A stretch of DNA of 64,000 nt from RGIG9115 sp045128915 (GCA_045128915.1 JBGVIT010000046.1:1-64000), one strand, 5' to 3'. Shown: positions 50,332 through 61,584, counted from the stretch's first letter. Notes: a model not told the origin generated them from the letters alone. Translations and numbers: made by a program.

Positions 50332-53300
50332 CTATTCAACACACAGATAATCCTTAAACAGCGTACTGTCTTTATTAAATCCTATTCCGGCAGCATGCTC
50401 AATCCAGCCCTTTCTGCCGTCGCCATCATTATCGTTCCATATCATACCAAACCTTAAAGTTGCACCGGGAGCCGGATGCCAGCCTTCAATACCAACCATC
50501 TGTTCCCACGGAATTGCTACTTCATAGGTTGTAATATTTCCTTTACGTATAGCCTTTGCAGGAACCTTTACGGGACCTACTGCTGTTCTGTCATCCTGAA
50601 CTCTTGACTTATAAAGCTCAGCTTCATTGGTATCCTTGTTAATGGCTATTGCATATTCGTGGTAAGTAGTATTTCTGACACCTATTGCTACGAAATCCTC
50701 TTCCCCAAGGTCAGCATATATACCCATTTGCATACCATCACAATTCCATGAATTCGCCATAGTTTCATTCTGGAAATAAACATCGTCCGTAACTTCTGTG
50801 TACATATAGAAGTTTTCTTCATCCCACATTACTCCGAATTTTGCGGACTTGTCTTCCGGTGATACAATCCTCATAGAGTTGTTGGTAACAAAATTCTGCG
50901 GAGCTGATACTGTCTGCCAGATACCCTCTGCCCATTCTCCTTCAGAAGCTATACCATCAACAACAACCTTATCCTTCGGCTTTACTATAACGCCGCTGAA
51001 GTCATATTCCTTTTTATATTCAACCGGTTTAATAGAGCCTTGTCTATCTGTAATTGTATATACAATCTCTGTTTTCTCTCTTTCAGAGATGTTGGGAATA
51101 TTAAAGGTTATTTCTTTACTTTCTTCTGCTCTGACATTACCTATGTCAATTTTGCCAAGTTCCTTGAACACAGCGGGCTTTGAAAATTCTACATATCCGT
51201 CAAGCGCCTTATTGACACTATTATTTTTAATGTTCAGCTTTGCATCCCAATTTCCAAGATTGTTGCTGTCAACAAGGTTAAATGAAAGTTCAGCATCTAT
51301 AGCATTTTCCATGGTCAGCTTTATCTGATTAAAGGATATAAGACGTCCGTCTTCAAAAACCTTTACATCAACATATGATTTATCTCCGATAGAGCCATTT
51401 CCGGGCACGCTGAAGCTTGCTTTTCCGTTTTCAAATTTTACGGTAGTGCTTTGTGCTGCTTCCCCATGTGTTGTAAAGATTGCCTCGCAGTTTCTGCCGG
51501 CATCAGTTTCAACAGTAAGTACTTTTTCATCGTTGACCGGCACAACCATTTCCAGATTGTTATACTCCACAACCGGTGCATAATTTACAACTCTGTTCTT
51601 TTTAAAATCGCCTACAATATAGGACGGCCTTCCGTCTAAAACAAATGTAAATATGCCGTCTCTTCCATATATCGTCGTCTGATTTCCGTATCTGTCATAA
51701 TAGTCAACCTTGTCAACTCCCAAATCAAGAGTTATGGTCTCAGTTTTATCTTCACACCACATAGCGAGGATATTTTTATTGAATTTGTCGCTCTTGAATC
51801 TGTTTAAATAAACATCATTGTCAAGTACCCATTTTCCGTCCGCTTCAACGGTTCCGCCAAGCACGTAATTCATAGCGGTAAATGCAACATATCTGGGCAA
51901 TACTACTCCAAGCTTTCCTTCTATATTGTGATGTGCTGCATTTGTACTTGTTACTATACCGTAGGTGTCCTCACCGTCAATACCAACTATACCTCTTCTC
52001 TCAAGATTGAAATAAAACAATCTGTCTCCGACACCGTGGGCTTTATAAAGAATTGACGCTCTTACGCCCCAATTAACATCAGCACCATCCACCGCTGCAA
52101 CGTGCGCAAGGGATGCAGGAAAACCATATTCGGTTATATTAACAGGTATTTCACCGGCACCGGTTTTGGCAGCATACTCGTTAGCGATTGTTTGCCACTC
52201 CTGAACCCATTCATAAATGCTCTTGCCGGTGTCTCTGAAAGCTTCGGGAGATTCGGTAAAATGATATGTATGCAATGACATCTCATTCATACCGTTATCG
52301 CCGTCAATTATTCCTCCTTCAAGGAGTTTATCTCTCCATTCAAGTCCCGTACCGTAAATGTAAACAAGACACATTCCTGAAACAGAAGCAGTCGGATCGT
52401 ATTTATCTACGACTTTTCTTACACGCTTTGTAAGCTCTACCAAATCCTCAGGCTCACCACCGTTTTTGTTGAAGGTTGTAACATTTGGTTCGTTCCAGAC
52501 TTCCCAAACATCTACATACGGTGCATAGGTTTTAACCATAAGCTCTGCCCAGCGTCCAAAGCCGTCATACGCCTCTTCATTTGAAGGCATAAAGTCGCCT
52601 GCACTTGATGTAATGCCTTCATAAAACTTGTTATCCGACTTCAGAAAAGCAAGGACATTAAGACCACATTCCTTGGCATATTTAGCTGCTCTGATATTTC
52701 TTTGACTTCCGTGAAAATATAAATCTCCCTTAATTCTTTCATGGTCTTCCCATGCCACATAATCCTTTTCATGTCTGTACCAACCGCAGTTAGAGGCAAC
52801 GATAAGGTCAATAAGGTCTTTGCTGACATCATTGAGATGTCTTGCAGCCTGAGAGTGAATGCCTTGTGTTTCACTCTTGATTCCGTTAGGATCAGTTTTG
52901 ATAATTGAAATACTGTCTTCCTTGAAAACAGAGTTTATAGTTCCGTCAGCATTTGTAATATTTACATACCATCTGTATGTTCCGCATCTTTCAGATTCAA
53001 TATTCACATCGGTTGTGACCGTTGATTTTGCCGGAATTTCTATCTCTTGTGTTTTTGAAAATACCTTATCTTTGACCTCTTCATCTATAAGACAATATTC
53101 AACATTTACCTTTTGCTTTTTATTGGTGGTATTTCTCAGCTCGTTATGTACAATCTTTTCCTTGCTGTAATATCCAAAAGCATTTCCCACAACGTCAACA
53201 AAGCTTTCAGCTAAAATCGGGTTAGCCTTTGGTATTCTGGTAATTTTTATTGACCTTATATCAATAGGCTGAGGCGATGTAGGAAGCGAGCCGCCGATTT

Positions 53301-53826
53301 CCTTAAACGACAGCATTATGTCGCCTTTTTTATCTACCCCGCCTTTAAATGCGGCGTTATCAACAGTAAATTTTACCGTTTTCCACATTTTTGTTTTTCC
53401 CGGATAAAGCTCATAAGCACGCTGCTTCCCCCATTTAATAGCATCATACCAAACAAACATATATCCGCCGTTATTATCGAAATAATTGATTTCAAACTCA
53501 TAAACAGAGCCATCATCATATGAATTGCCAAAAGCAGATGGTAAATCAATATAGAAATACGGATAGTTTCCTTTTGCAGTAAATCTTCCAGCTTCAATTC
53601 CACCTGATAAAACCGTTGATGTAAGCATTGTTGAACTTGCCGCATTATAGCTTTCGATATTAATAGTCTGTATATCTTCTCCAAAAACGATTAAAGCTTC
53701 GTTGGGGTTTTGGGATATATCATCGGTATCTGCTGCCCATACGGGAGTAATGCTTGTAAACAGCATAGCAAATGCAAACACACATGAAAGTATTCGCTTT
53801 GCATTATTTATGTATGTTGACATCAT
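50332..53826 (-). CDS. Secreted clan GH-A-like glycoside hydrolase with CBM9
   Basis: About 1164 residues with a signal peptide (RILSCVFAFAMLFTSITPVWA). An N-terminal beta-sandwich and a linker precede the TIM-barrel. The acid/base glutamate is in VWEVWNEPNV near residue 442, and the nucleophile glutamate is in VNITEYGFPA near residue 565, as in GH39/GH5-like clan A enzymes. Beta-rich domains follow. A C-terminal CBM9-like domain begins near residue 953 (VVVDGIASEGEWAEG ... GMIWNDNDGDGRKGWIEHA). No anchor is seen. The start is set at tandem ATGs, 11 nt after GGAGG. The substrate is unknown. Confidence 0.8.
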   Translation of the reverse strand: MMSTYINNAKRILSCVFAFAMLFTSITPVWAADTDDISQNPNEALIVFGEDIQTINIESYNAASSTMLTSTVLSGGIEAGRFTAKGNYPYFYIDLPSAFGNSYDDGSVYEFEINYFDNNGGYMFVWYDAIKWGKQRAYELYPGKTKMWKTVKFTVDNAAFKGGVDKKGDIMLSFKEIGGSLPTSPQPIDIRSIKITRIPKANPILAESFVDVVGNAFGYYSKEKIVHNELRNTTNKKQKVNVEYCLIDEEVKDKVFSKTQEIEIPAKSTVTTDVNIESERCGTYRWYVNITNADGTINSVFKEDSISIIKTDPNGIKSETQGIHSQAARHLNDVSKDLIDLIVASNCGWYRHEKDYVAWEDHERIKGDLYFHGSQRNIRAAKYAKECGLNVLAFLKSDNKFYEGITSSAGDFMPSNEEAYDGFGRWAELMVKTYAPYVDVWEVWNEPNVTTFNKNGGEPEDLVELTKRVRKVVDKYDPTASVSGMCLVYIYGTGLEWRDKLLEGGIIDGDNGMNEMSLHTYHFTESPEAFRDTGKSIYEWVQEWQTIANEYAAKTGAGEIPVNITEYGFPASLAHVAAVDGADVNWGVRASILYKAHGVGDRLFYFNLERRGIVGIDGEDTYGIVTSTNAAHHNIEGKLGVVLPRYVAFTAMNYVLGGTVEADGKWVLDNDVYLNRFKSDKFNKNILAMWCEDKTETITLDLGVDKVDYYDRYGNQTTIYGRDGIFTFVLDGRPSYIVGDFKKNRVVNYAPVVEYNNLEMVVPVNDEKVLTVETDAGRNCEAIFTTHGEAAQSTTVKFENGKASFSVPGNGSIGDKSYVDVKVFEDGRLISFNQIKLTMENAIDAELSFNLVDSNNLGNWDAKLNIKNNSVNKALDGYVEFSKPAVFKELGKIDIGNVRAEESKEITFNIPNISEREKTEIVYTITDRQGSIKPVEYKKEYDFSGVIVKPKDKVVVDGIASEGEWAEGIWQTVSAPQNFVTNNSMRIVSPEDKSAKFGVMWDEENFYMYTEVTDDVYFQNETMANSWNCDGMQMGIYADLGEEDFVAIGVRNTTYHEYAIAINKDTNEAELYKSRVQDDRTAVGPVKVPAKAIRKGNITTYEVAIPWEQMVGIEGWHPAPGATLRFGMIWNDNDGDGRKGWIEHAAGIGFNKDSTLFKDYLCVE

Positions 53827-53830
53827 ACAC

Positions 53831-56566
53831 TTATTCACCTCCCGGATATACATAGAGATACATACCTCTTGAGTTATAGTTTACGGATGCCGCTATCATA
53901 TAACTGCCACCATATCCGCTACTGTATGTTGTAATATCCTCCCAGGATGTACCGCTGAATACTTTGTCATTCTCTATATCGTAAATGGTAATTGCATCAC
54001 TTGCTAAAAGGAATTGTCTGTCAACAGTTGTTGTATTAGAATATCCGAGATCTACAACCACCGGTGGACGTTCAACCCAATCAAGCTCGCGGAATTTGTC
54101 ATAATAAACATCTATAACATATCCTGCTGTAAGTGAAAATGTCTGATATACGTTACCTAACTCACCAGGTCTTGTACCTTCGTACAAAGTGTTCTTACCA
54201 TACCAATAAGGCTTTTGGTTCTCTTCAAAGTCATGTAAAACCTGTATAAGCGCAACTTTTCCGTCTATTCCGACTGTGGCACGAATCAGGTCACCTCTTC
54301 GCAAATCATCAACTGATGCAATGCTCACACCCGGATCAATATTGGCTGTTGGCTGTCCGTTGCTTTGTATTGTTTTGAATATAACGCTATCTCTACACTC
54401 TGCTTCATAGAGAACACCTTGACGTACACCCTTTATAACCTTTACCGGCTCTGCGTATTTATCAAGTCTTGTATATATTTCATCCACCATAATCGGCATG
54501 TCTGTTCCATACGGTCTTTGTGGAGTGAATTCCTCTCGCACAACTATGAAATCCGAATATGGATGTGTATAATCTGTTTTATATGACGAAATCTTATACT
54601 CCTTTACCTGATTGAAATAACTTTTATCAGTTGACTTAAATAAATCCTTATCTGTTGAAGAAAAAGTTTCCTCAGGAACAACTATTACTTTCGTGCCTTT
54701 ATAATATATTGGTCCAAGCTCAAATGAGGGATTATTTGACGGTATCCTGTGTGTTGTGGCGGTACCTGTATACTTAAGCTGTGTTACAAGAGAGCCTGCT
54801 TCTTCTGCTTCAACTTTAGAAGCCGCCGCGGTATCAATTTTGGAAACCTCGCCACTATTGTTTGTTCTTATTCCCACAAGCTGCCGATATGTACCCATAT
54901 CACCGCTTGAAGCAAGAGCTGCAAGCAAACCATCCACAGTTTTTACACGATTTCCGTCAACTGTGACCGGAACTTTTACATCAAGAATCTCATGATTTCC
55001 TGCCGCAGTAAACACCTTCATTTTAACTTGTGTATCTTCCCCTACATCACTTTTGTAAACGCTGTAAATATAGGCAAATCTGTTCTCATCAACAACCGGT
55101 TCCATAGCGCTGATTTCGCCATCAGCATCTAAGTAGAAGCATGCGTTAACGCCTAAACCAAGCTTTAAATAAGGCTTCATTTCTTTATTGATTTTATAAA
55201 ATACGCCGTCTATTGCCACTTCATCATCAATGATTTGGTTTGCAGTTCCTATAATTGATGTGTCTGACATATACACATCTGCTACCTTGCCGTCCAATGA
55301 TTTATATATATTGAGGACCTGACCTTTTTGCATATGGTAGAATGAAATTTTCTCGCCGCCGTTAACCTTATAGACGTTTATTCTGTCGTATTCTTTTTCG
55401 TCAAATATGAAATATTTGCCTGTTCTGTATTCATCCCACACAGATTGTTGATTTTCGTTTGTGCTTCTTATTACTATTGTTTCCTTGCGTCTGATATGAA
55501 CAAGTGATACTTCATCTTCCTGAAAAACCACCTCTATGCGCCCGTTTGTAGTGTTGTTAAACGCAGCTGTAATGTTAGTTTTTACAGGTCTTCCGTTAAG
55601 TAAAATCGGAGCAGTTGTGTCAATATCGATAGTTCTTTTTTTGCTGTTTTTTCCGTCTGTATAGGTTAAAACGCCTCTATTATATCCTTCAAAATTTTCA
55701 ATATCAATTATTTGCTTTTCAGAACCGTCATAATAGTAAATCATTGTTCCGGGTTCATCATCGGAAGTTCTGCGGTAATACGCTTCAACATTGTAGCCTA
55801 AAGCCTCTTCAATACCGGACTTACCTTCATAAAAGGAAATACCGTTTATCTCCACTAAATCTTTTCCTATACGCGTTTCATCTATAATTGAAACATCATC
55901 TGCTTTATCTACTCTTCCTTCTATATAGCATATGTCACGACTGCGCGAAAGAATTGTTTCTGAACCCTGTTCCCATGTAATATAAGAGCCAACAGTTCCC
56001 TGAATATCAAGAAGCGGAACATGACAAGCATTATATAGCATCTGCATAACGTTTTTATAATTCATATCTCTGCCTACAAGACCATAGTCTATATCGTTTT
56101 GCATTGCTATATATTCATATCCCTTTGAATAACCACCATGTGCTTCTGCATAATCCTTGAAACCAAGAACACAAACAAGGATTTTACAAGCCTCATGATA
56201 GGTTATTACATTATGAGGATTAAAAAGTTTGTCTTCGCCTACTGATAATGCTCCAATCTTAACAAGAACGGATGCCGCATCGTAGCAAAAGCTTCCAACG
56301 GGAACATCGTTGTAATACATATGACTTTCTCCATTGTTATCCCCTATAAGCCTTGCAGCATAAATTGCAAACTGTCCACGTGAAATTAAAGTATTTTTAT
56401 CTACGTTATCTTCTGGTTTTGTAACACCAACTGCGTTAAGAAGGCCTGAAACTCTTTGTGAAACCTCATATGTTGTGATTTCTTCCGCCTCTGTTATTGG
56501 AACAAACACACTACAAGCAGTCACACAAATACAAAGAATTAATGATAATAATCTATTTACTTTCAT
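53831..56566 (-). CDS. Large secreted surface protein with N-terminal SLH-like region
   Basis: A 911-residue protein with a signal peptide (RLLSLILCICVTACSVFVPI). Residues ~40-190 resemble degenerate S-layer homology repeats (ISRGQFAIYAARLIGDNNGE, YYNDVPVGSFCYDAASVLVK, VITYHEACKILVCVLGFKDY), which bind cell-wall polymers. The remaining ~700 residues are beta-rich and unrecognised. There is no catalytic motif I can name. GGAGG precedes the ATG. It lies 12 nt after the SLH gene and just before the GH-A/CBM9 gene, in the same operon. Confidence 0.75.
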   Translation of the reverse strand: MKVNRLLSLILCICVTACSVFVPITEAEEITTYEVSQRVSGLLNAVGVTKPEDNVDKNTLISRGQFAIYAARLIGDNNGESHMYYNDVPVGSFCYDAASVLVKIGALSVGEDKLFNPHNVITYHEACKILVCVLGFKDYAEAHGGYSKGYEYIAMQNDIDYGLVGRDMNYKNVMQMLYNACHVPLLDIQGTVGSYITWEQGSETILSRSRDICYIEGRVDKADDVSIIDETRIGKDLVEINGISFYEGKSGIEEALGYNVEAYYRRTSDDEPGTMIYYYDGSEKQIIDIENFEGYNRGVLTYTDGKNSKKRTIDIDTTAPILLNGRPVKTNITAAFNNTTNGRIEVVFQEDEVSLVHIRRKETIVIRSTNENQQSVWDEYRTGKYFIFDEKEYDRINVYKVNGGEKISFYHMQKGQVLNIYKSLDGKVADVYMSDTSIIGTANQIIDDEVAIDGVFYKINKEMKPYLKLGLGVNACFYLDADGEISAMEPVVDENRFAYIYSVYKSDVGEDTQVKMKVFTAAGNHEILDVKVPVTVDGNRVKTVDGLLAALASSGDMGTYRQLVGIRTNNSGEVSKIDTAAASKVEAEEAGSLVTQLKYTGTATTHRIPSNNPSFELGPIYYKGTKVIVVPEETFSSTDKDLFKSTDKSYFNQVKEYKISSYKTDYTHPYSDFIVVREEFTPQRPYGTDMPIMVDEIYTRLDKYAEPVKVIKGVRQGVLYEAECRDSVIFKTIQSNGQPTANIDPGVSIASVDDLRRGDLIRATVGIDGKVALIQVLHDFEENQKPYWYGKNTLYEGTRPGELGNVYQTFSLTAGYVIDVYYDKFRELDWVERPPVVVDLGYSNTTTVDRQFLLASDAITIYDIENDKVFSGTSWEDITTYSSGYGGSYMIAASVNYNSRGMYLYVYPGGE

Positions 56567-56578
56567 ATTTGAGCCTCC

Positions 56579-58315
56579 TTATTGATTAATGTAAATAAAT
56601 TCACGGATAAGCTTTGCAGCTTCAGCTCTTGAAACATTTCGGGAGGGTTTGAAGCTGCCGTCATCATATCCATTGATTATTTTTAAATTACTAAGCATCT
56701 TTATGGCATCTGCTGCATAAGCCGATATCATATCAGCATCAGTAAACTCAGTTTCGTCTGTTTTTTCCGGCATTGCCACGCCATTTTTAATTGCTATGTT
56801 ATAAAGCATTACTGCAATATCTTGTCTTGTAACATTTTTTCCGGTTCCGAAAACACCATCGCCAATGCCTTTTACAATTCCATATTTTGCTGCCGCATTT
56901 ACATATTTACAGAACCAATCGTTTTTGCCTACATCTGTAAATATCTCATCACTTTCATCTAATGTAAGATTTTCCATTACTGCAAGCATTTTAACGATTT
57001 CTTCCCTTGTAATGCTTTCATTCGGAGCAAAGCTGTTTTCGCTTTTACCTGAAATAATGCCTCTGTCTGCAAGCTCATAAACAGCATCATAATACCAGTC
57101 TGTTTCTGAAACGTCATCAAAACCGTCTTTCTCTTCAACAATGGGCTGAGGTTGGATTTCAGAATTTTTTTCGCTATCGGCAGAAAATGTAGGCATGCTT
57201 CCGCCGCCACCGCCACCTCCGCCGCCTTGAGTATCAACAACGGGAGTAGTGGTCTTTTTAAGATTGGTTATTGCTGCTGAAAGAGCTGCATAATCGGCAT
57301 AATTCTGTCTTTCAAGTCCATCATAAACACCTTGTCTGAGTCCTGATGTAGCTATATTAGTGTAGCTTTCAAAATTCGTCAGCATCTGTCTTACCTCTCC
57401 GTCTCCGTCTGCATGATGGATACGGGTAAGAATTGCCATCTCAACCGCCTTTTTTTCAAATCCTTCAAGGGTTTGATAGGATAAGCTTTTTAATCTTGAA
57501 ATAATTTCAGACTTTTCCTCTGCTGACGCTTCATCATACCACCCTTTAAGTATGCCGTTTTCATCTGTAAATATAGGTAAATATTCAGCATATGTATCAA
57601 GGCTTGCTACTTTATCTTCTGAAAGCGCTCTCATAAAAACAAGTGTTCTGAAAATTCCTGATGCTTCATCTCTGTTATTTGTATCAAATGGCTCATCTTT
57701 TAAATGTCTGATAAGAGTTTTTATAACCTCTGTATGATTTACGGTATTTGCTCCCTCGTACAATGAAAATCTGAATGCCAAAGCATCCTTATTTGTATCA
57801 ACAAAGTTTTCAACATCTGTAACATCTGCGGCAATATATGCATTTGTTGCAGAGTTTATCCCCACTGCTGCCGCCTTTATGTTAAGTTCTGTCAGCTTTG
57901 ATACATTTTCTGTTTTGTTTGAATAATATATGGGTATTCTCGCAAGAGTCTCTCCATCAACTGCCGGCCCGAAATATGCCGAATATTCGCCGCTGGCACC
58001 TGTAAGGGTGATTTCAATAGTAAACTCGCCGTTAGCGTCTGATTTTGCTCTTCCCGTATATGGCAATATGCTGTTCTGATTGCTTCCGGGTATTAAGTCA
58101 CTCTGGTCCATATCCGGTGCAAAAATCGCAACAGTTACATATTCTCCCGCTTGGGCAGTTGTAAACTTGCCGCTTATCTCTGCCTTGCCTTCATCGTTGA
58201 AATCACCTATAAGCACACTGCATTGATTGTTTGCAGACACATAAGCTTGTGCATTTACTAAAGATGTACTGCACATCAGAGCAAAGATTAAAAGCAATAC
58301 TAAATATTTTTTCAT
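56579..58315 (-). CDS. SLH-anchored surface protein
   Basis: A 578-residue protein. A signal peptide (YLVLLLIFALMCSTSLVNAQ) is followed by an Ig-like or carbohydrate-binding-like N-terminal domain (TAQAGEYVTVAIFAPDMD). A helical region comes next, then a Gly-rich linker (nine consecutive glycines). Three SLH domains end the protein (FDDVSETDWYYDAVYELADR, FTDVGKNDWFCKYVNAAAKY, FTDADMISAYAADAIKMLSN). SLH triplets bind pyruvylated secondary wall polymer. The ATG has GAAAGGA upstream. It probably ties part of the extracellular system to the wall. Confidence 0.88.
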   Translation of the reverse strand: MKKYLVLLLIFALMCSTSLVNAQAYVSANNQCSVLIGDFNDEGKAEISGKFTTAQAGEYVTVAIFAPDMDQSDLIPGSNQNSILPYTGRAKSDANGEFTIEITLTGASGEYSAYFGPAVDGETLARIPIYYSNKTENVSKLTELNIKAAAVGINSATNAYIAADVTDVENFVDTNKDALAFRFSLYEGANTVNHTEVIKTLIRHLKDEPFDTNNRDEASGIFRTLVFMRALSEDKVASLDTYAEYLPIFTDENGILKGWYDEASAEEKSEIISRLKSLSYQTLEGFEKKAVEMAILTRIHHADGDGEVRQMLTNFESYTNIATSGLRQGVYDGLERQNYADYAALSAAITNLKKTTTPVVDTQGGGGGGGGGSMPTFSADSEKNSEIQPQPIVEEKDGFDDVSETDWYYDAVYELADRGIISGKSENSFAPNESITREEIVKMLAVMENLTLDESDEIFTDVGKNDWFCKYVNAAAKYGIVKGIGDGVFGTGKNVTRQDIAVMLYNIAIKNGVAMPEKTDETEFTDADMISAYAADAIKMLSNLKIINGYDDGSFKPSRNVSRAEAAKLIREFIYINQ

Positions 58316-58380
58316 ATCCTATTCCTTTCGTTGTATAGGCGACGCACATATCGCCCTGATTCCGATTATTGCATTGTACA

Positions 58381-61300
58381 TTAATTTGCTGCAGGTCTTG
58401 TAAGTATGCATTCGTCAGTAAGCTCAACAAGTGTTGCAAATCCATCCCACAAGAACGCCTTAACAGTTGTGTAATCGCCTGTTACCGTTAGATTCTGACC
58501 GATTGCCGTATCATCATATCCCGCTGTTGCATAAATCGGTTTTAAATCTATATATTTAACCTCTGAGCCGTTATATGCAACCCAGATAAGATATGGTGTT
58601 TCGGAATTTTCAGTTGAGTTAAATATACCAACCTTTGCTTGTATTACATCATCATTTGTAAGCTGACTTACCGGCACATTTGCTTTCTCAAATCTTAAAT
58701 CTGATACCTTATACTCACCGTCGCCCGTTGTAAACACGTAATCTCTGCCGTTTATTGTAAGCGAATAATTGGTATGTCCTACAAGCATATCATCGAGTAT
58801 AACTGTATAAACACCATTCGCCGCATCAAATGTACCTGAAACCAAAAAGCCGTTAAGCATTACTGTTGGCTCAGTGGTTGCATTATCAAAATAAATTTTT
58901 GAGGTCTTTGCGCCTGCCTTGTTATCGAGCATACTTCCTTTTGCAGTTTCGAAAGTAGCAGCCTTAACAGTTGTACTTCTTTCGGGATAGCTATAACTTG
59001 TAATGCTCAGGTTATCTATGTAAGTATCTGTATTGGGTGTAATTGTCTGGATATTAATTCCGCCGACACCGCTGCCATGTGTTGTTGTATTCCATGTAAT
59101 AGGAGTTTTACCGGTGTTATCAGTTTCTCGGTCAGCATATGTCAAGCCTTTGTAAAACGGAGTTTCACTGCCATTTACATAAACCTCCAGCTCACCTTTA
59201 TTTGGATAATATCTTAATTTGTAATTTGTCCAGACGTTGCGTGTAATTACTTCGGTTGAAACTACTTTGCTTGCAGAAATCATCTTGCCGTTGCGGCTTA
59301 CAGGTGCTATGGCAGTCGCAGCAGCGGCAGATTCAATAGAAATACCGGTATGTCTTGTAGTTGTGTTACTTTCTGCAAACATTATATAAGTTTGCCATGT
59401 GGTATTTCCGGAAGCTTCTGCTCTTAAATCAAAGTCTGCATCAATATATTCCACATTTTCATTTATAGGTATATTAACAAAAGGCTGATTTTCAGTATCC
59501 TTACCACTTAGAAACTGTCCATATGCTGTTGTACCGGTTGAACCTTTTAACACATTTGTCTTGCCTTCATAATCCCCTGAAACATAGTCAATAGCAGTAG
59601 TTGATGTTGCAGAGTTTATAGTTGTCCATTTTTCTATTCCGGTATCAAAGCTATCACTGAAGTTTGCCATTTGTCTGCGGCTTGCATCATAACCCCAGCT
59701 TGAAGCTTTAACATTATCAAGATATGTAGTGGAAACCTTACCAAGCTGTATATCAAAGCCTGTAATTTTACTTCCGAAACCGGCTCTGGTCCATGTATAA
59801 GGATCGGTACCGGATCTCTGAGGTTGTCCATCGTGATTTAAATAAGTCAGGCTGGTAAGTACGGGTTGGTCAGAAATTGTTTGCTGAGTATCACCGGCAT
59901 ATACTTCCATTTTACCCTGCCAGGGATAATATCTTAATCTGTAAGATTTCCATACATCAAGCATATCAGCATTTGAAGCATTAGGTCTGTCAATTCTGGC
60001 TCCGCCTTTGGTTATAGGCTTTATATTTGCCTGATTAATTAAGATACCTGCAGCATATGCGCCGTTTTCATCAACAAGCTTAACATAAGCCTCGAACTCA
60101 TCCGCATCATTTTGTTCAACAGCCTTCATATCGAAATCCAGCTGAACGTATTCGATACTGTTATCTACGGGCAGGTTCATATTCTTCGGACTTTTAAGAA
60201 CGTAATATCCCACCATAGCATCAGCTACAAGCTGATTTTCAGTTGTATCAAGTGAAACATCAAGGTTAGCGTCACTGCTTGAAATCCATCCTTTGTCTGA
60301 TGTGAAATCATCTGTGAATGCTTCACCTTTTTGGCTTGCAACATTTTTCACAACAAAGTTATACGCACGGTTTACTGTCTTTCCATATATATCCGTTGCA
60401 CCGGTTACCTTAACCTGATATCTTGCAAAATTTTCGGTTAAGGGTGTATCAAATGAAATACCTACGCCGTTTGATGCTTTATATTCAACATTACAGTCTG
60501 CATCTGTTGCACCAACTCCGCTGAAGGTAATATCATCTTCAGCCATTTTCTTAACGGTTACATTATTTATTGTATTTTTGTCAACGGGAATATCCCAATT
60601 TGCAAAAATGTAGTCCGTACCATTTCCTACCTCACTAAATTTCACCTCGTCTGCAGCAGAGACTGTTACAACCAAGATGTTGTCAAACATTGCAGCGGTT
60701 TCAGCACTCTGATAGCCGCCACCCATAATGTTTATATTACCCAAAGGCTTACCCGGAGCAAGATTGGGAATTGTATATGTACCGCTGGCACTTGTTCCTG
60801 TCCATGCCTGTCCTACCGGATGTGAGTCCAGATACTTACCGTCTATATAATAATCCACCTCACCTGTTGAGGGATGATATATATAACAAAGATTATACCA
60901 TGTATCAGGAGTTACTGTGAAATTACTTGTAGCTGTTGAATTATATTCAAAACCGGCGCTGTCTTTTCTTGGTGCGCCAATACATACCTTCCACACGTTT
61001 GCCGGATCCAGATCGTCGCGGTTATAGAAGAACAAACCGAAGGCAGGACTGACTGCCGGATTGTAGCTTGTCCAGCCGTTTGACGCCGCTGCATCTGTTG
61101 TGCTGTTTCCGCGTGATACAAAAAATCTTACATACTGCTTAGCGTCCATTATATTGGTTTCAGGAATATATACATCACCGCTGATGATAATATCCTCTTT
61201 GCCGATAGTTATATCGGGGTTTATGTAAAGAGAAGGACCTGCAACATCTGTAACATCAATTCCTAATTTAAAAGCCTTGCCACTCTTCACAGAACCTGTA

Positions 61301-61566
61301 TCCACTGTGGATAAATCTATTCCCGTTATGTTGCCTGAGCTTCCTACTGCGTTTCTTACTTTCCAACCACCTGCAAATGCATTGTCGTTAGCATAAGTAT
61401 CATATGATACATCACCATAGCCTTCAAAATTTTCGTAAAAGCTTTGGTTTGTCACCGCTTCTGTCTCTGCTGAAGCATTTATTCCTGCAAATACTGTAAC
61501 AAAAACTGAAAGTGAAGCAACTAAACTGATTGTTCTCTTTAATTTTTCTTTCCTAAAATTCAACAA
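58381..61566 (-). CDS. Large secreted repeat protein A (laminin-G/concanavalin-like modules)
   Basis: About 1061 residues, starting at a TTG 7 nt after GGAGG (an ATG six codons earlier is upstream of the ribosome site). It has a signal peptide (LVASLSVFVTVFAGINASA). Then come a beta-jelly-roll-like module, an Ig-like segment (NWDIPVDKNTINNVTVKKMA), and two ~200-residue jelly-roll-like modules with RLRYYPWQGKMEVYAGDTQ and KLRYYPNKGELEVYVNGSE. A C-terminal module contains FETAKGSMLDNKAGAK and FTTGDGEYKVSDLRFEK. There are no SLH repeats and no catalytic motif I recognise. It is paralogous to the gene at 61827. The modules may bind glycans. Confidence 0.7.
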   Translation of the reverse strand: MLNFRKEKLKRTISLVASLSVFVTVFAGINASAETEAVTNQSFYENFEGYGDVSYDTYANDNAFAGGWKVRNAVGSSGNITGIDLSTVDTGSVKSGKAFKLGIDVTDVAGPSLYINPDITIGKEDIIISGDVYIPETNIMDAKQYVRFFVSRGNSTTDAAASNGWTSYNPAVSPAFGLFFYNRDDLDPANVWKVCIGAPRKDSAGFEYNSTATSNFTVTPDTWYNLCYIYHPSTGEVDYYIDGKYLDSHPVGQAWTGTSASGTYTIPNLAPGKPLGNINIMGGGYQSAETAAMFDNILVVTVSAADEVKFSEVGNGTDYIFANWDIPVDKNTINNVTVKKMAEDDITFSGVGATDADCNVEYKASNGVGISFDTPLTENFARYQVKVTGATDIYGKTVNRAYNFVVKNVASQKGEAFTDDFTSDKGWISSSDANLDVSLDTTENQLVADAMVGYYVLKSPKNMNLPVDNSIEYVQLDFDMKAVEQNDADEFEAYVKLVDENGAYAAGILINQANIKPITKGGARIDRPNASNADMLDVWKSYRLRYYPWQGKMEVYAGDTQQTISDQPVLTSLTYLNHDGQPQRSGTDPYTWTRAGFGSKITGFDIQLGKVSTTYLDNVKASSWGYDASRRQMANFSDSFDTGIEKWTTINSATSTTAIDYVSGDYEGKTNVLKGSTGTTAYGQFLSGKDTENQPFVNIPINENVEYIDADFDLRAEASGNTTWQTYIMFAESNTTTRHTGISIESAAAATAIAPVSRNGKMISASKVVSTEVITRNVWTNYKLRYYPNKGELEVYVNGSETPFYKGLTYADRETDNTGKTPITWNTTTHGSGVGGINIQTITPNTDTYIDNLSITSYSYPERSTTVKAATFETAKGSMLDNKAGAKTSKIYFDNATTEPTVMLNGFLVSGTFDAANGVYTVILDDMLVGHTNYSLTINGRDYVFTTGDGEYKVSDLRFEKANVPVSQLTNDDVIQAKVGIFNSTENSETPYLIWVAYNGSEVKYIDLKPIYATAGYDDTAIGQNLTVTGDYTTVKAFLWDGFATLVELTDECILTRPAAN

Positions 61567-61584
61567 TGTAATACCTCCATTCAT

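Noticed and set aside
57181..57240. Possible sequencing or repeat artefact in a run of glycine codons
   Set aside because: The frame continues cleanly into three SLH domains, and glycine linkers before SLH domains are usual.
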